DNA of 64,000 nucleotides, from the NCBI RefSeq assembly GCF_000741695.1, contig NZ_JGZK01000003.1, forward strand, positions 1 to 64,000. The letters are read 5' to 3'. The notes under the pieces are model-generated. The model made no database searches and was not told the origin of the DNA. It saw nothing but the letters and a program-made list of their open reading frames with translations. Source of the stretch: Bifidobacterium reuteri DSM 23975. GTDB taxonomy: Bacteria > Actinomycetota > Actinomycetes > Actinomycetales > Bifidobacteriaceae. Positions 51,001 to 60,445 of the stretch are shown here, in pieces (the first letter of the stretch is position 1; each line of letters opens with the position of its first letter). Position numbers and translations under genes: made by a program.

Positions 51001-51563
51001 TCGGGATACGCCGCCCGCAATTGCGCGGGGGTGAAGGGGGATTCTCGGTATTGGTCCATCAGCCTAGGATCGATGGGTTTGCCCCATACCGCGTACTGGC
51101 GGCGCATGTCTCCGCGGCCGTCTCCGGGCATCAGATACAGGAATTTGGCGCAGGACAGCACTTGGCCGGTGGTCTGGTTGCGGTACGTGTCCACAATCGC
51201 GCCCCAGACGGCCTGAGGTGCGCCGGTGGCCGAGTCGCGTCCGCGCAGATACACCGGCTCGTCGCCGTGGGCGGTGCTGGTCACGCCGATCATGCCGCGC
51301 AGGTATGTGTAATCGCTGCGTTCGGAACGCCCGGAGTTCGAGGCCTTGTTGAATGGGGTTCCGGTCGGGTACAGCAGCGATATCTGTGCGTCGACCAATG
51401 TGGATTTGCCGGATTCGCTGGCGCCGGCGAGCAGCGTCACGGGCAGTGCGGAATCCGTGGAAGGACGGAATTCGTGGTATCCCTCGTAGGACCCCCAGTT
51501 GACGAGTCGACGGCTGGTCATCATCCATCGGTCGGCGATCATATGCAGTTCAGTGGATGGCAT
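48012..51563 (-). CDS. JetC/MksB-like SMC ATPase (Wadjet family)
   Basis: This 1183-residue protein has SMC/Rad50 architecture: Walker A GASESGKST at residues 47-55, long coiled-coil arms with a central hinge region, an ABC signature RSGGALQE near 1065-1072, and Walker B TTLFLDEA near 1100-1106. The N-terminal wording (LVNWGSYEGYHEF) matches JetC of Wadjet and MksB of MksBEF condensins, which extrude plasmid DNA loops. ATG 51563 has GGGGAG upstream and follows the jetB stop by 2 bp. JetD, usually next downstream, is missing; uvrA follows instead. Confidence 0.9.
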   Translation of the reverse strand: MPSTELHMIADRWMMTSRRLVNWGSYEGYHEFRPSTDSALPVTLLAGASESGKSTLVDAQISLLYPTGTPFNKASNSGRSERSDYTYLRGMIGVTSTAHGDEPVYLRGRDSATGAPQAVWGAIVDTYRNQTTGQVLSCAKFLYLMPGDGRGDMRRQYAVWGKPIDPRLMDQYRESPFTPAQLRAAYPECLTFPSAESFHSHIWSVMGLSEEACRLLHKIQSADAPSRLDDIFKQGVLGVPEALDLSRATVHDYERYATNFHAMQEKTERVEALHGIQRAYDDYAKARGRVHMFDTIRPIGTGASASLHDWATARMGAEVSAQLPIDRAEAQAYETEARNAKRKAENLQSRIDMIRGQMQGLDGGTLSRLEMELNQTRRSCEDAESNHARMEQVFESVGEQLPSTEQAWNERRINAVNFKRSYDERATRCEEQLTAAINARADARNAMERLQHDYDRQKSRRTRITQQMDDSRAMLARATGLSPDELPYVAELMDVRETEESWRLAMNVAYAPIAQTILVDKRHEQGFAAKVSAIDPHAMTRRTWQFIDTEREYADEATQTETTSRTSSQEWLSDKLRYREDSPFTGWLRSQTRSERLDALCVDAIDDADRDTRQIQEDGQIKSGSRGQHGVKDRTPIIGFVNEAYLAELEVQIEQSCQAFQQASRQYDDAKRESETLHRRLELANQLAYTSWERIDAAGQRKAVADIEASIASIKEDPKLAELAHRKDELTEELESVEHERMNARQLATACAQAVEAALIWMQRHTTDTDDGGKGDALPSAADLPETAAAALSEAYENRFAGIDDPALRAHMIIGAGTPATGGKGTQSPAPSFAERIIAGLSNDIGTRIEALEAQADAARTTVESKMSNYIAIWAAGDDALTASVDDYRYYMDELASLSQLAATTATDAEYERCLDQLLMSFLTIKRAIDTDADDIHDQLDRINAMLKGQQFGPKHGSLSLHADVRSPESTFSRELQRIIAKLNAWKTGGKTADDQARRDGAHNAFAACASMITLLKEELADVKDANGIKQYGAHNLDPRCRSSFYAIVHHQDGMDERITSTGGRSGGALQELTSFVYGAALIYLLGGGMENRLKPCYTTLFLDEALIKADGRYTQRALTVLPRLGFQVIVSAPESKTGEILEVSTKAYVTYKDPDTGLTCLREATVDDYDDSFAEEQPRIGE

Positions 51564-51565
51564 CG

Positions 51566-52405
51566 TCACTCCCCTTGCTTGTCCGAGTCGGTGGATGCGC
51601 CGGTGTCGGCATCCGTCTGTTCGACGCTATTGCGGGCATGGTCTTCGCCGGAGCCATCCGTGGCATTATTCGTGGCTCCGAACAGCGGTTCGGCGAACAG
51701 GGACTCATCGGGCATGGCTTCCCCATCGTCAGGAGCATCGTCGGATGGCGTGGAATCCGACGCAGGCCGGTCGCCGTCCGCAGCGTCCCGCTCTTCGTCT
51801 CGTCCCTCAAGATCATGGGCGGCGGCATCCAGCCATGTGTCGGCGAGCTCGCGGTCGAGCACGACCGGCACCAGCGGTGTGATCACATACATGGCTTCGT
51901 CGTCCAGACGATTCAGATACCCGTAGGTGATCATTGAGGATACGACGGCGCCAATCTGTTTGAGCACGCCCTCCTCGTCGTTGCGCGCGGCCAGGTAGCC
52001 TGCTCCGGAGGCGAGCGCCGCGCGCATCTCCTCGAAGCTCACCAGCCATTCGTCACGGCCCACCCGGGTGTTCTCGTATTCGAGCACGCGGATGCGCAGG
52101 AAGGCGAGCAGCGCCGCCTCCTCGCGTTTCAGACTGGAGCGCGTCTTGAGCGAACGCAGCGACACGTCGTCTCCGGCGACAGGTGTCGCATACATGATGC
52201 GGTATCGTTCGTTGACGACCAGATCCAACAGGTCGTTGTTCAGCGAGCGCAGCACTGCATCACGGTTGTCGTCCACCAGATCATATAGCCGGCCGGAAAT
52301 ATAGCGCTCGCGTTTCAGGGCGATGGCCGCCATGCGCGCGTCTGCGGACATGTCGCCGCAATCGCCTTCGAACAAGGCGTATGGGTTGGCCACTGGTTCG
52401 TTCAT
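51566..52405 (-). CDS. JetB/MksE-like DUF4194 protein
   Basis: The 279-residue protein matches DUF4194, the kite-type winged-helix subunit that binds the SMC kleisin in Wadjet (JetB) and MksBEF (MksE). Core features are the ERYRIMYAT segment, [16 protein letters not shown] and a hydrophobic domain near residues 170-190. The last 70 residues are an acidic, low-complexity tail rich in Asp and Ser that may be unstructured. ATG 52405 overlaps the jetA stop, with GGAGGAG upstream. Confidence 0.88.
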   Translation of the reverse strand: MNEPVANPYALFEGDCGDMSADARMAAIALKRERYISGRLYDLVDDNRDAVLRSLNNDLLDLVVNERYRIMYATPVAGDDVSLRSLKTRSSLKREEAALLAFLRIRVLEYENTRVGRDEWLVSFEEMRAALASGAGYLAARNDEEGVLKQIGAVVSSMITYGYLNRLDDEAMYVITPLVPVVLDRELADTWLDAAAHDLEGRDEERDAADGDRPASDSTPSDDAPDDGEAMPDESLFAEPLFGATNNATDGSGEDHARNSVEQTDADTGASTDSDKQGE

Positions 52406-53940
52406 GCCTGCTCCTCCTCCGCAATAGCGTCAAGTTCCTCCAAAGTCGCCCACAAGGGGATGGTGTGCCAATCCCTATCCGAGCCGTCGAGTGCGATGCA
52501 ATGCCAGGTTGCGTCCATTGCCGGTCCGTCATCGACGTTCCCCTTGGCAGCCGAGGGCAGCCCTCCGAGGAATCCGACGAGCTCGCTTTCGCGTCGTTCG
52601 CGTTCCGGAAGCCGGTTGAAGCTGGCGGCCACATCCACCAGACCGTCCTGGATGACGGGATTGCGCCGGATAAGGTCGATCATGTGCCTGAGCCGTGGAC
52701 CTCCGCTGGTGACCATGTCCTTGAGGCTCACCATGTCGGTGTCGGGTGCCGATGGTCCCCCGCTCAGCTTTGGCGTCGCGGTGTGGGTCATGGACCGTGC
52801 CGGTCGCATCGGCAGCGGGGCGAACAGCGCGTTTGCCGTATCGGTGGCATATGGTCGCGAGGCATCGCCCATATGGGCTTGCGCCGAGGCATTGAGGCTC
52901 ACATACAGACGGTTGAGCCTGTTCATCATCGTGCGGTAGCGGGTGTCGGTCTGCTGGCGTACGAGACGGCTGATGGCTTCATCCGAAACGCGCATCTGGT
53001 TGCGGACCGCTTCCAGCCCTACGTAGATGCGGGCGAGCTCGTCACGTATCTGCCCGAGCAGCGTCGCCGAGTCTCCGGCCAGATACGGGGTTTTGGCAAT
53101 ATCGCGCAATGCGGAGTCGATCTGCCGGCGTCCTTCATCGGTGATGATCACCTGGAAGGCGTCCTCGAACCGGCGTCCGGCATCGGATTCGCGGAATGAA
53201 CGGCGATAGTCCTCATGGTAGCGGTTCAGCGTGTCGTCCACGCTCATGGCTCCGGCCTGCATGCGGCGGCGCAGCGCATCGCCGTTGTCCCGTTCGGTGA
53301 GCACCAGTTCACGCAGGTCTATCGGCACACCGCGCAACGTATTATGGATTACGGCGATGATGTCCTCCACCTGCGACCGGTTCAGCGTGGCATGCTGCTG
53401 ACCGTGTTGGATCCGTCTGATCTCATGCTGCCGCTCCTTGATCTCCTTGTTGAGCAGTCTGACGCGCTCGCCGGGATCGGCGGTCAGTTGCATGCGTGCG
53501 TGCTCGATCTCCATGATGATGCTGTTGGCCTGCGCGCCGGACAATGCGCTGGATTGGTCTTCCAGACGGCTCAGGGCTTCGATGGCACGATGGGCGCGGG
53601 CCGTCAGCCGGTAGAGGAAGCGGTGGGAAGCCGCATCATGGGAATTGGCGAGCCACGCGTAGTCACCCTCCCCTTCACGCGTGAGGTCGGTGAGGATGCG
53701 GTGCGCGGCATCGCCATAGGATTGGTCGTGCAGTACGTAGTCGCCGGTCTTCTCCAACAGCTGCAGACTTTGCGCGAAGCGCTCCTCCACGGTTTCGCGG
53801 GGCAGCTCGCCGGTCAATGGGTCGAACGCGGCGCGAAGCAGCGCCACATACAGCATGGCGTGCTGGCGCAGCAGCAGTCGGAGCACGCCGGTCTCGTAGA
53901 TCGGCCGCAGACGTTCCATCTCCCGCCTGATGTCGCCCAT
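52402..53940 (-). CDS. JetA/MksF-like DUF3375 kleisin
   Basis: This 512-residue protein matches DUF3375, the kleisin subunit (JetA, MksF) that bridges the SMC heads. The N-terminal segment [29 protein letters not shown] and a long central helical region (residues 120-330) are typical. AAAGGAG precedes ATG 53940. It starts the jetABC transcript, only 74 bp from the tnpB stop of the upstream IS607 element, so its promoter may lie within the element or be an invading one. Confidence 0.88.
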   Translation of the reverse strand: MGDIRREMERLRPIYETGVLRLLLRQHAMLYVALLRAAFDPLTGELPRETVEERFAQSLQLLEKTGDYVLHDQSYGDAAHRILTDLTREGEGDYAWLANSHDAASHRFLYRLTARAHRAIEALSRLEDQSSALSGAQANSIIMEIEHARMQLTADPGERVRLLNKEIKERQHEIRRIQHGQQHATLNRSQVEDIIAVIHNTLRGVPIDLRELVLTERDNGDALRRRMQAGAMSVDDTLNRYHEDYRRSFRESDAGRRFEDAFQVIITDEGRRQIDSALRDIAKTPYLAGDSATLLGQIRDELARIYVGLEAVRNQMRVSDEAISRLVRQQTDTRYRTMMNRLNRLYVSLNASAQAHMGDASRPYATDTANALFAPLPMRPARSMTHTATPKLSGGPSAPDTDMVSLKDMVTSGGPRLRHMIDLIRRNPVIQDGLVDVAASFNRLPERERRESELVGFLGGLPSAAKGNVDDGPAMDATWHCIALDGSDRDWHTIPLWATLEELDAIAEEEQA

Positions 53941-54014
53941 GCGTCTCCTTTACGTTCCATTGATCGCAACGTATCGACGCTAGCACATGAGCCGGAGACT
54001 CATTCCGTTGCAAG

Positions 54015-55313
54015 CTAGTTTGTTTTGGCTTGCAGGACGCTCTTGCGAGTGTCCGCTCCAAGTCTCACGCCGCGTGTGCGGCTGCTTGGTTCGCGTTTCA
54101 CTGCGGATTGCCCGCCATCCCGGAGGGTGGCGGGTCTTACGCCCGCTCCGCGCGCGTTTAGGGTCTCCGGGGCACTCCCGGCGACCTCGATGTTGATCGC
54201 GGCGTTCAGGTCGCGGTCGATGATGAGACCGCACCCGTCGCAATGGTAGACGCGCTCGTCGAGGGAGAGCTTGGCTTTCACTCTCCCGCAGTTCGAGCAT
54301 GTCTTGCTTGACGGATACCAGCGGTCGATCACATGGAGTCGCGCGCCGGTTCGTGCGGTCTTGTATTCCAGTTGGCGGCGTATCTCGAAGAACGATGCGT
54401 CCATGATCGATTTGGCGAGCCGATGGTTCCTGATCATGCCGTTCACGTTCAGGTCCTCGATCGAGATGTCCGAGTAGGTGGAGGCGAGTCGTGTGGTGAG
54501 CTTGTCCAGCAGGTCGCGTCGCTGGTTGGCGACGTGGGCGTGCAGACGCGAGACCCGTTCGCGTGCCTTGCGGCGGCGGTTCGAGCCTTTCACCTTGCGG
54601 GACAACGCCTTCTGGGCGTGTTTCAACCGGCGTTCGCCTGTCTTGAGCGTGTGCGGGTTGGCGATCATGGTGCCGTCCGACAATACGGCCAGCGTCTTGA
54701 CTCCCAGATCGATGCCGACCATGCCGCCCTTGGGTGGGATGGTCGGTGTGGGGTCGGCGCGTTCCACGGTCAGCGAGGCGTGCCAGCGGCCCGCATGCCG
54801 GGTGATGGTCATGCGCAGCACCCGAGCGTCGCCGACCCGGGCGGTGATGTTCTCCATGCAGTGCACGCGCCCTATCCGGGGCAGTCTCAACGCGTTCGGA
54901 TCATTGTCGATCAGACCGTATGAGCCGGTCGTGTACGCGAACCGGGGTGTCGTCCGGTCCTTCGCCCTGAACTTGGGGAAGCCGATACGACGGCCTTTGC
55001 GTCGCCCCTTCCGGCTTTTCGACCAGTTCATGAGCGCGTCGGACAATGATTCCAGTCCGCTGTTGTACGCCTCCTTGCTGTTCTCCGGCCACCATGGCAC
55101 GCCGTCCTTGTCCACGGCCAGCGTGTTCTTGTTGGCGTTCCACCAGCGTCGCAGCGCGTACAGCGACCACTCCGGTTTCCCGTGTGCGTCGATCGTCGCC
55201 TTGACGTGCGCCAAGCCAGCGTTGAACGCGAACCGGGCCGCCCCCGCATGCGCAAACAATAGACGCTCCTGCGCTGGTGTCGGGTCCAACGCGACCTTGA
55301 CGGCCTCAAGCAT
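54015..55313 (-). CDS. tnpB: IS607 TnpB RNA-guided nuclease
   Basis: TnpB is the omega-RNA-guided nuclease ancestral to Cas12. In this 432-residue protein the RuvC triad is intact: D202 in GIDLGVKTLA, E286 in SIEDLNVNGM and D368 in DRDLNAAIN. The zinc ribbon Cys residues are C339, C342, C358 and C361. The C-terminal tail of about 50 residues overlaps the region that normally also encodes the omega-RNA scaffold. It overlaps tnpA by 8 bp. It therefore looks potentially active. Confidence 0.93.
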   Translation of the reverse strand: MLEAVKVALDPTPAQERLLFAHAGAARFAFNAGLAHVKATIDAHGKPEWSLYALRRWWNANKNTLAVDKDGVPWWPENSKEAYNSGLESLSDALMNWSKSRKGRRKGRRIGFPKFRAKDRTTPRFAYTTGSYGLIDNDPNALRLPRIGRVHCMENITARVGDARVLRMTITRHAGRWHASLTVERADPTPTIPPKGGMVGIDLGVKTLAVLSDGTMIANPHTLKTGERRLKHAQKALSRKVKGSNRRRKARERVSRLHAHVANQRRDLLDKLTTRLASTYSDISIEDLNVNGMIRNHRLAKSIMDASFFEIRRQLEYKTARTGARLHVIDRWYPSSKTCSNCGRVKAKLSLDERVYHCDGCGLIIDRDLNAAINIEVAGSAPETLNARGAGVRPATLRDGGQSAVKREPSSRTRGVRLGADTRKSVLQAKTN

Positions 55314-55887
55314 CACGCGCCGCCTTCAACGCGGCCTCCGCCTTGTTCCGTGCGGCACGCCTGCCATACAGGCGCGCGCAGAACGAGGTGAGCGCTTCGG
55401 TCATGTCCCGGACGAGATCATCGTCCGGTTCGGTGTCGTCCACGACGATGAGCCGGCGATTCTGCGCCTTCAACGCGCTTTCGACGAGTCCGGCGTTCAT
55501 GCGGGCCAGACGGTCGCGATGCTCCACGATGATGGTGCCGACCGTGGGGTCCGCGAGGATGCGGTTCAATTTACGCCGCCTGTCGTTCATGCCCGAACCG
55601 GTCTCCATAACCACCTCCGGGGATTCGACACCCATATTGATGGCGAACGCCTTCAACCGGTCCGCCTGCCGCGTCAGGTCCGTCCTCTGGTCGGCGGAGG
55701 AGACACGCGCATAGCATACGGTACGCGACCCCACGACGGGAGCGGACTGCTGCTCATACTTGGGATCATGGATGAGCCACACGCTCCCCGAACGCTCGAA
55801 CGGAACGGGCATGCGATTCTCACGACACCACTTCCACACCGTCTGCTCGTTCAAACCCTCACGAGCCGCCCATTCCTTGACACGCAT
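55306..55887 (-). CDS. tnpA: IS607 TnpA serine recombinase
   Basis: The 193-residue protein has a MerR-like N-terminal HTH (RVKEWAAREGLNEQTVWKWC) followed by the serine recombinase core with catalytic Ser near residue 63 (CYARVSSADQRTDL). It catalyses element insertion. No ribosome-binding site precedes ATG 55887, and TATAAT ends 7 bp upstream, so the mRNA may be leaderless. The frame continues upstream to a TTG at 55923, but that lies in the promoter. Confidence 0.9.
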   Translation of the reverse strand: MRVKEWAAREGLNEQTVWKWCRENRMPVPFERSGSVWLIHDPKYEQQSAPVVGSRTVCYARVSSADQRTDLTRQADRLKAFAINMGVESPEVVMETGSGMNDRRRKLNRILADPTVGTIIVEHRDRLARMNAGLVESALKAQNRRLIVVDDTEPDDDLVRDMTEALTSFCARLYGRRAARNKAEAALKAARDA

Positions 55888-55893
55888 GAATAA

Positions 55894-55923
55894 ATTATAA
55901 CATGCCAGAACAAAGCAGATCAA
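55894..55923 (-). promoter_or_regulatory. tnpA promoter, likely leaderless
   Basis: TTGATC, an 18-bp spacer and TATAAT form a strong sigma-70-type promoter on the minus strand. The expected start of transcription falls at or next to the A of the tnpA ATG. Confidence 0.75.
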
Positions 55924-55935
55924 ACGAATACAGCA

Positions 55936-57221
55936 TCAGATGACAACCCCGCGCAATGCCTCGGTGGGGGTCATGCGGGCGGCTCGGGAGGCGGGATAGA
56001 TGCCGGCGAGGATGCCGACCATGACGGCGGCGGCCCAGGCGGTCGGAAGGCCATGCCAGTCGAGTGCGGGAGGCTGGCCGATGCCGGTCGCGACGCCGAC
56101 GGCTGTGACGGCGCCGACTGTCACGCCGGCGAGTCCGCCGATGGCGGAGAGCATAGCCGCCTCGGTGACGAATTGCATGCGGATGGCGCCGCGCGTGGCT
56201 CCCAATGCCCGCCTCAGGCCGATTTCGCCGCGCCGCTCCATCACGGTGACGACCATCATGTTGGCGATGCTCATACCTCCCACCGCCAGAGCGATCACGC
56301 CGATCATGAGGCCGAGCGCGGTCAGCGAGTCGTTGGTGGTGTTGCGCGCCTCGGACAGGTTCGCCGACGCAGTCACGGACACGTTGCCGCCGGAGAGGTT
56401 GGCCGCGTGGGCGATCATGCGCCGCAACGCCTCCGCGTTACCGGGGCGGGTGCGCACGTAGATCCGGCTGATTCGGCCGATGTCGTCGGCTTGGTCCGCA
56501 TAGTGCGCGAGCGCGTAGTCGGCGCCGATGAGGACCGACGAGTCGATGTCCTGAGCCTGCGGCGCGGCCTCGAGGATGCCGATGACCCCGTACCAGGCGT
56601 CGTCGACGAGCACACGGTCGCCCGGCTCGTTGATGCCGAGCCGGTATGCCGCCTCGGAGCCGAGCACCGCGACCGGCAGATGCTCGTTGTTCCGGTCGAT
56701 GCCTCGGCCTTGGGCGATGCCGACGCCGACCGCGTCGAGCGTGTCTGGGCGCATGACCATGACGGCTAGCGCGTTGCCGTTGGTGGAGGGAACGAGCTCG
56801 TTTTTGAACACCCGCGCCCCGTCCGGCGCGGTGAGGAACACGCCAACCCGTTCGACGGCGCTCTGACGGGCGATGGTTTCGGGCGCGTATTCGGGCAGTG
56901 GCACGGACTGTCCGCTGGAATCCTGACCGGGGGTGACGACCTGCAGGTTCGCGCCGAGCGCGTCGAGCCGGGCGAGCAGGGCCGCCTGATTGGAGGCGGC
57001 GATGCCGGAGAGGGCCACATAGGCGGCTACCCCCAGTGCGATGCCCAAGGATGCCAGTATCGTACGCGAGATGCGCCCGGTTGCCCCGAACCATGCCGTG
57101 CGCAGCAGGTCGAGGACGCGGGTGCCGATCGTCCTTCGCGCAGGAGTCCTTCTGCAATCGTTTGCGCCTTCCTGGGTGCAACCGTTTGCAGCATTGTTGG
57201 TGAGAACGTTTGCAGGCTTGT

Positions 57222-57225
<4 letters not shown>
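55936..57225 (-). CDS. MacB/FtsX-type ABC transporter permease
   Basis: The 429-residue protein has an N-terminal membrane helix (about 52-76), a large extracytoplasmic MacB_PCD domain, and three C-terminal helices in the FtsX domain ([23 protein letters not shown]; final motif TPTEALRG). It transfers mechanical force from the ATPase to export a substrate or dislodge lipids. Start and the ATPase stop overlap (ATGA). The N-terminus contains three 8-residue repeats beginning AN, encoded at 24-bp spacing. Confidence 0.9.
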
Positions 57226-58061
<836 letters not shown>

Positions 58062-58075
58062 GAGACCTCCCTGCA

Positions 58076-59245
58076 TCATGAGACCACCACCCTGTCCCCG
58101 ACCTTCAGGCCGTCGGCCTTGAGGACCTGCACCTGCGCATTGGCCACGAGCCCGATCTCGACCGGCACCCGTTCGAGCGACTCCCCCCTGATCACCTCGA
58201 CCGCGTACTGGTCGCCGGCGGATGCGATGAGCGCGGTGACCGGTACGATAAGCGTCTCCTCGGTCGCGGCGTCCGCGTTCGGCACGATGATCTGGATGGC
58301 CGTGGCCCCGAATTCCGCCACCTGTGTCTGATCGGGAAAGTCGATGCGCACCGAAGGCTGGGTGACCTGCCCGTCCTTGCCATTGGACTGGCCGGAGGAT
58401 TGTCCGGTGGACGCGCCGGAGGACTGACCACCTTGATCGACCGCGGTGAGCGTGGTGTCGAGGGTGGTGTTGTCCGGCAGGACGACCTTCGCCTTGTCGC
58501 CGGCCTTGAACGTGGCGGCCTGTCCGGCGGTGATCGTGGCCTGCGCGTGCAGGGTGACGCCCGTATAGCTGGCCGGACTCACATTGGTCTGCCCCAGTTT
58601 GGCGACCACGGTCTTGATGCGGATCGGCGCCGCAGGGGCCACGGCCACACTGGACGGCTGGAAGACGCCGTTGGCGACGTCCCCGTCGAGGCCGAGCGAC
58701 CACCGCTGCCATTGGCGGACCGCCTCCTTGGTGTATCCGTCGAAATGGTTGTCCGGCGCGCCCCAGAAGTAGCCGAGTTCGGCGAGGTTCTGCTCCAATT
58801 GGGCCACGTCCGGCCCGTCCGTGGTGCCAGTGTCGAGCGTGCGCCAGAACGGGCGCTCGCCGTGGAAGAGCACCACGGGTATGCCGTCCATCTCGTACAC
58901 CTGTTCGCCGGTGCCGATTTGCTTGCCGGCCACAGGCAACTGGGTGATGACGCCGGTCGCCTCGGCGAAGTCGGATGCCGTGTCATATGTCAGGGTGGCG
59001 CCCAGCCGGGTTTCGGCGTTGAGCACGCCTTTAGTGACCGGCTGGGCGCGCAGCGTGGTCACATCGACCTTCCGTGGTGCGGATGATTGCGTCGTCTGCT
59101 GGCTATCCGCCGTCATGTGGCCGATGAGCGTCCATGGCTTCATGACGGCGCAGGTCACGGCCAGTGCGGTCACTGCGACGAGCGCGATGACGACCGTGGC
59201 TATCCGCCGACTACTCGAAAACCGTCTGGCTTCCGTCCGTGTCAT
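58076..59245 (-). CDS. Membrane-fusion protein with peptidoglycan-binding domain
   Basis: The 389-residue protein has an N-terminal membrane anchor (IATVVIALVAVTALAVTCAV, 16-35), a PG_binding_1 repeat (VAQLEQNLAELGYFWGAPD...AVRQWQRW, about 145-182) and a C-terminal HlyD-like beta domain with a Ser/Gly/Gln-rich insertion near 275-290. Such proteins link a MacB-type transporter to the cell wall in Actinobacteria. AAGGAG precedes ATG 59245. It is 14 bp upstream of the ATPase gene. Confidence 0.88.
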   Translation of the reverse strand: MTRTEARRFSSSRRIATVVIALVAVTALAVTCAVMKPWTLIGHMTADSQQTTQSSAPRKVDVTTLRAQPVTKGVLNAETRLGATLTYDTASDFAEATGVITQLPVAGKQIGTGEQVYEMDGIPVVLFHGERPFWRTLDTGTTDGPDVAQLEQNLAELGYFWGAPDNHFDGYTKEAVRQWQRWSLGLDGDVANGVFQPSSVAVAPAAPIRIKTVVAKLGQTNVSPASYTGVTLHAQATITAGQAATFKAGDKAKVVLPDNTTLDTTLTAVDQGGQSSGASTGQSSGQSNGKDGQVTQPSVRIDFPDQTQVAEFGATAIQIIVPNADAATEETLIVPVTALIASAGDQYAVEVIRGESLERVPVEIGLVANAQVQVLKADGLKVGDRVVVS

Positions 59246-59332
59246 GGTTATGGCTCCTTCACTGTCATTGCGTCGGAATCTGGGTCAAACAGGATTTGAT
59301 GGGACTCGCACACATGAGACGCGTATCGCATC

Positions 59333-59412
59333 GAAATCATGCCGCCACGCCACTGTGTTGTCACAAGCCTGTGCTGTCGCGAAATCGTGCCGTCGCAACA
59401 CTGTGCCGTCAC
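59333..59412 (-). repeat. Five-unit 16-bp tandem repeat array
   Basis: On the minus strand five units follow each other at exactly 16 bp: GTGACGGCACAGTGTT, GCGACGGCACGATTTC, GCGACAGCACAGGCTT, GTGACAACACAGTGGC and GTGGCGGCATGATTTC. The lipoprotein stop codon (TGA) lies in the first unit. The array fills much of the gap (59246-59408) before the fusion-protein gene. Its function is unknown. Confidence 0.75.
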
Positions 59413-60332
59413 GAGACCGCACCCGTCGCCTCGTCCAGCACCTTCATGTAGTCGTAGCCGAATTCCTCGGCCGTGCCATCGAAGCCGAAGGCGATGCGTG
59501 CGTCGCCGACGGGGCATTCCTTGAGGAAGCGCCGCAGCTCCTCCTCGCCGACCGTCTTGGGGATAAGGATCGTCGTCGGCTCGTCACCGGCCGGGTCGGC
59601 GACCCAGCCGAAGCCCTTGGCGCGCGCCCTCTTGGCGTAGTCGAGCGCCGCCTGCCGCTCTTCCTCGGAATAGGTGGGCGCGCCTGCGGTGAAATCCTGA
59701 GCCGGCTGTGTGAAGTCCGGGTTCTTCGCCTCGCAATCAGCGTATTCCTGCTGTTTCGATTCGTAGGGCGAGCCGGCGAGCGCCGTGGCGTCCTTGAACG
59801 CCACCCATACGGTGCCATAGTCGATGGAGGTGAGCATGGCGTTCGCGTACAACGACTGGGTGTCGGCGCCGGCGCTCACGCTCGTGCCGCCGTCACCGGA
59901 CGCGACCGGCTGCCCGCTTGCGTCGATCATGCGCAGCATGACCATGTTCTTGGAGGTCGCCGCCTTCGCCTTGCCTTCCGCATCCGGTATGCCGGGGGCC
60001 GCGCTCGCCTGCGCATCGAAACCCTTGCCGGTGAGACAGGAGAGGAACCGCTTGGCGGTCGCATCTGTGGGAAGGGCATCGGCTGCATTGCCGCCGCCGT
60101 TCGTGGACGTATCGATACCGGTGACGCCCGTATCGTCGCCGCCGTTCGCGGCGAACGGCGAGGAGCAACCGGCGAGCGCGGCCATGCACAGGCCGGACGC
60201 GAGTGTCAGGGCCAGCGTACGGCGGATTGCGCGGGCGTTTGGACGTCCGGCGGACTGGGTCGGGCGGCCACCTGATGAATTGTTCTTGCAGTTGTCGTTC
60301 AGGCTTGTCGGCACAACGATTGCAGTGCGCAT
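59409..60332 (-). CDS. Lipoprotein A (paralogue of the adjacent lipoprotein)
   Basis: This 307-residue protein has a lipoprotein signal with the lipobox LAGC (LALTLASGLCMAALAGCSS), so it should be diacylated and anchored outside the membrane. The mature domain resembles its neighbour (60446-61387): AKRFLSCLTGKGFDAQ matches AKRFTACLVEKGFDAK, and ADCEAKNPDF matches AACEQTNPDF. No domain family is recognised. ATG 60332 has AAGGAA upstream. It lies between the paralogue and the exporter genes. Confidence 0.85.
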   Translation of the reverse strand: MRTAIVVPTSLNDNCKNNSSGGRPTQSAGRPNARAIRRTLALTLASGLCMAALAGCSSPFAANGGDDTGVTGIDTSTNGGGNAADALPTDATAKRFLSCLTGKGFDAQASAAPGIPDAEGKAKAATSKNMVMLRMIDASGQPVASGDGGTSVSAGADTQSLYANAMLTSIDYGTVWVAFKDATALAGSPYESKQQEYADCEAKNPDFTQPAQDFTAGAPTYSEEERQAALDYAKRARAKGFGWVADPAGDEPTTILIPKTVGEEELRRFLKECPVGDARIAFGFDGTAEEFGYDYMKVLDEATGAVS

Positions 60333-60445
60333 AATGGGTTCCTTCTCGGGTTGTGTGTACGGGCTGTTGTCCGGCCCGTTGTCATCGCTGTCCATTCAAT
60401 AGCCCGACTGGTGGCGTGTCGGTGAGCGATCGCCTTACCTTCGCC

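Larger units (their letters stand above)
53941..55935. mobile_element. IS607-family element (approximate limits)
   Basis: TnpA (serine recombinase) and TnpB overlap on the minus strand, the standard IS607 arrangement. The limits are uncertain because IS607 elements lack terminal inverted repeats and duplicate no target: the true ends lie somewhere in 53941-54014 and 55888-55935. The element sits exactly between the permease stop and the jetA start. The segment downstream of tnpB can fold (GCAACG/CGTTGC enclosing ATGAG/CTCAT), as expected near the guide-RNA end. Confidence 0.8.
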
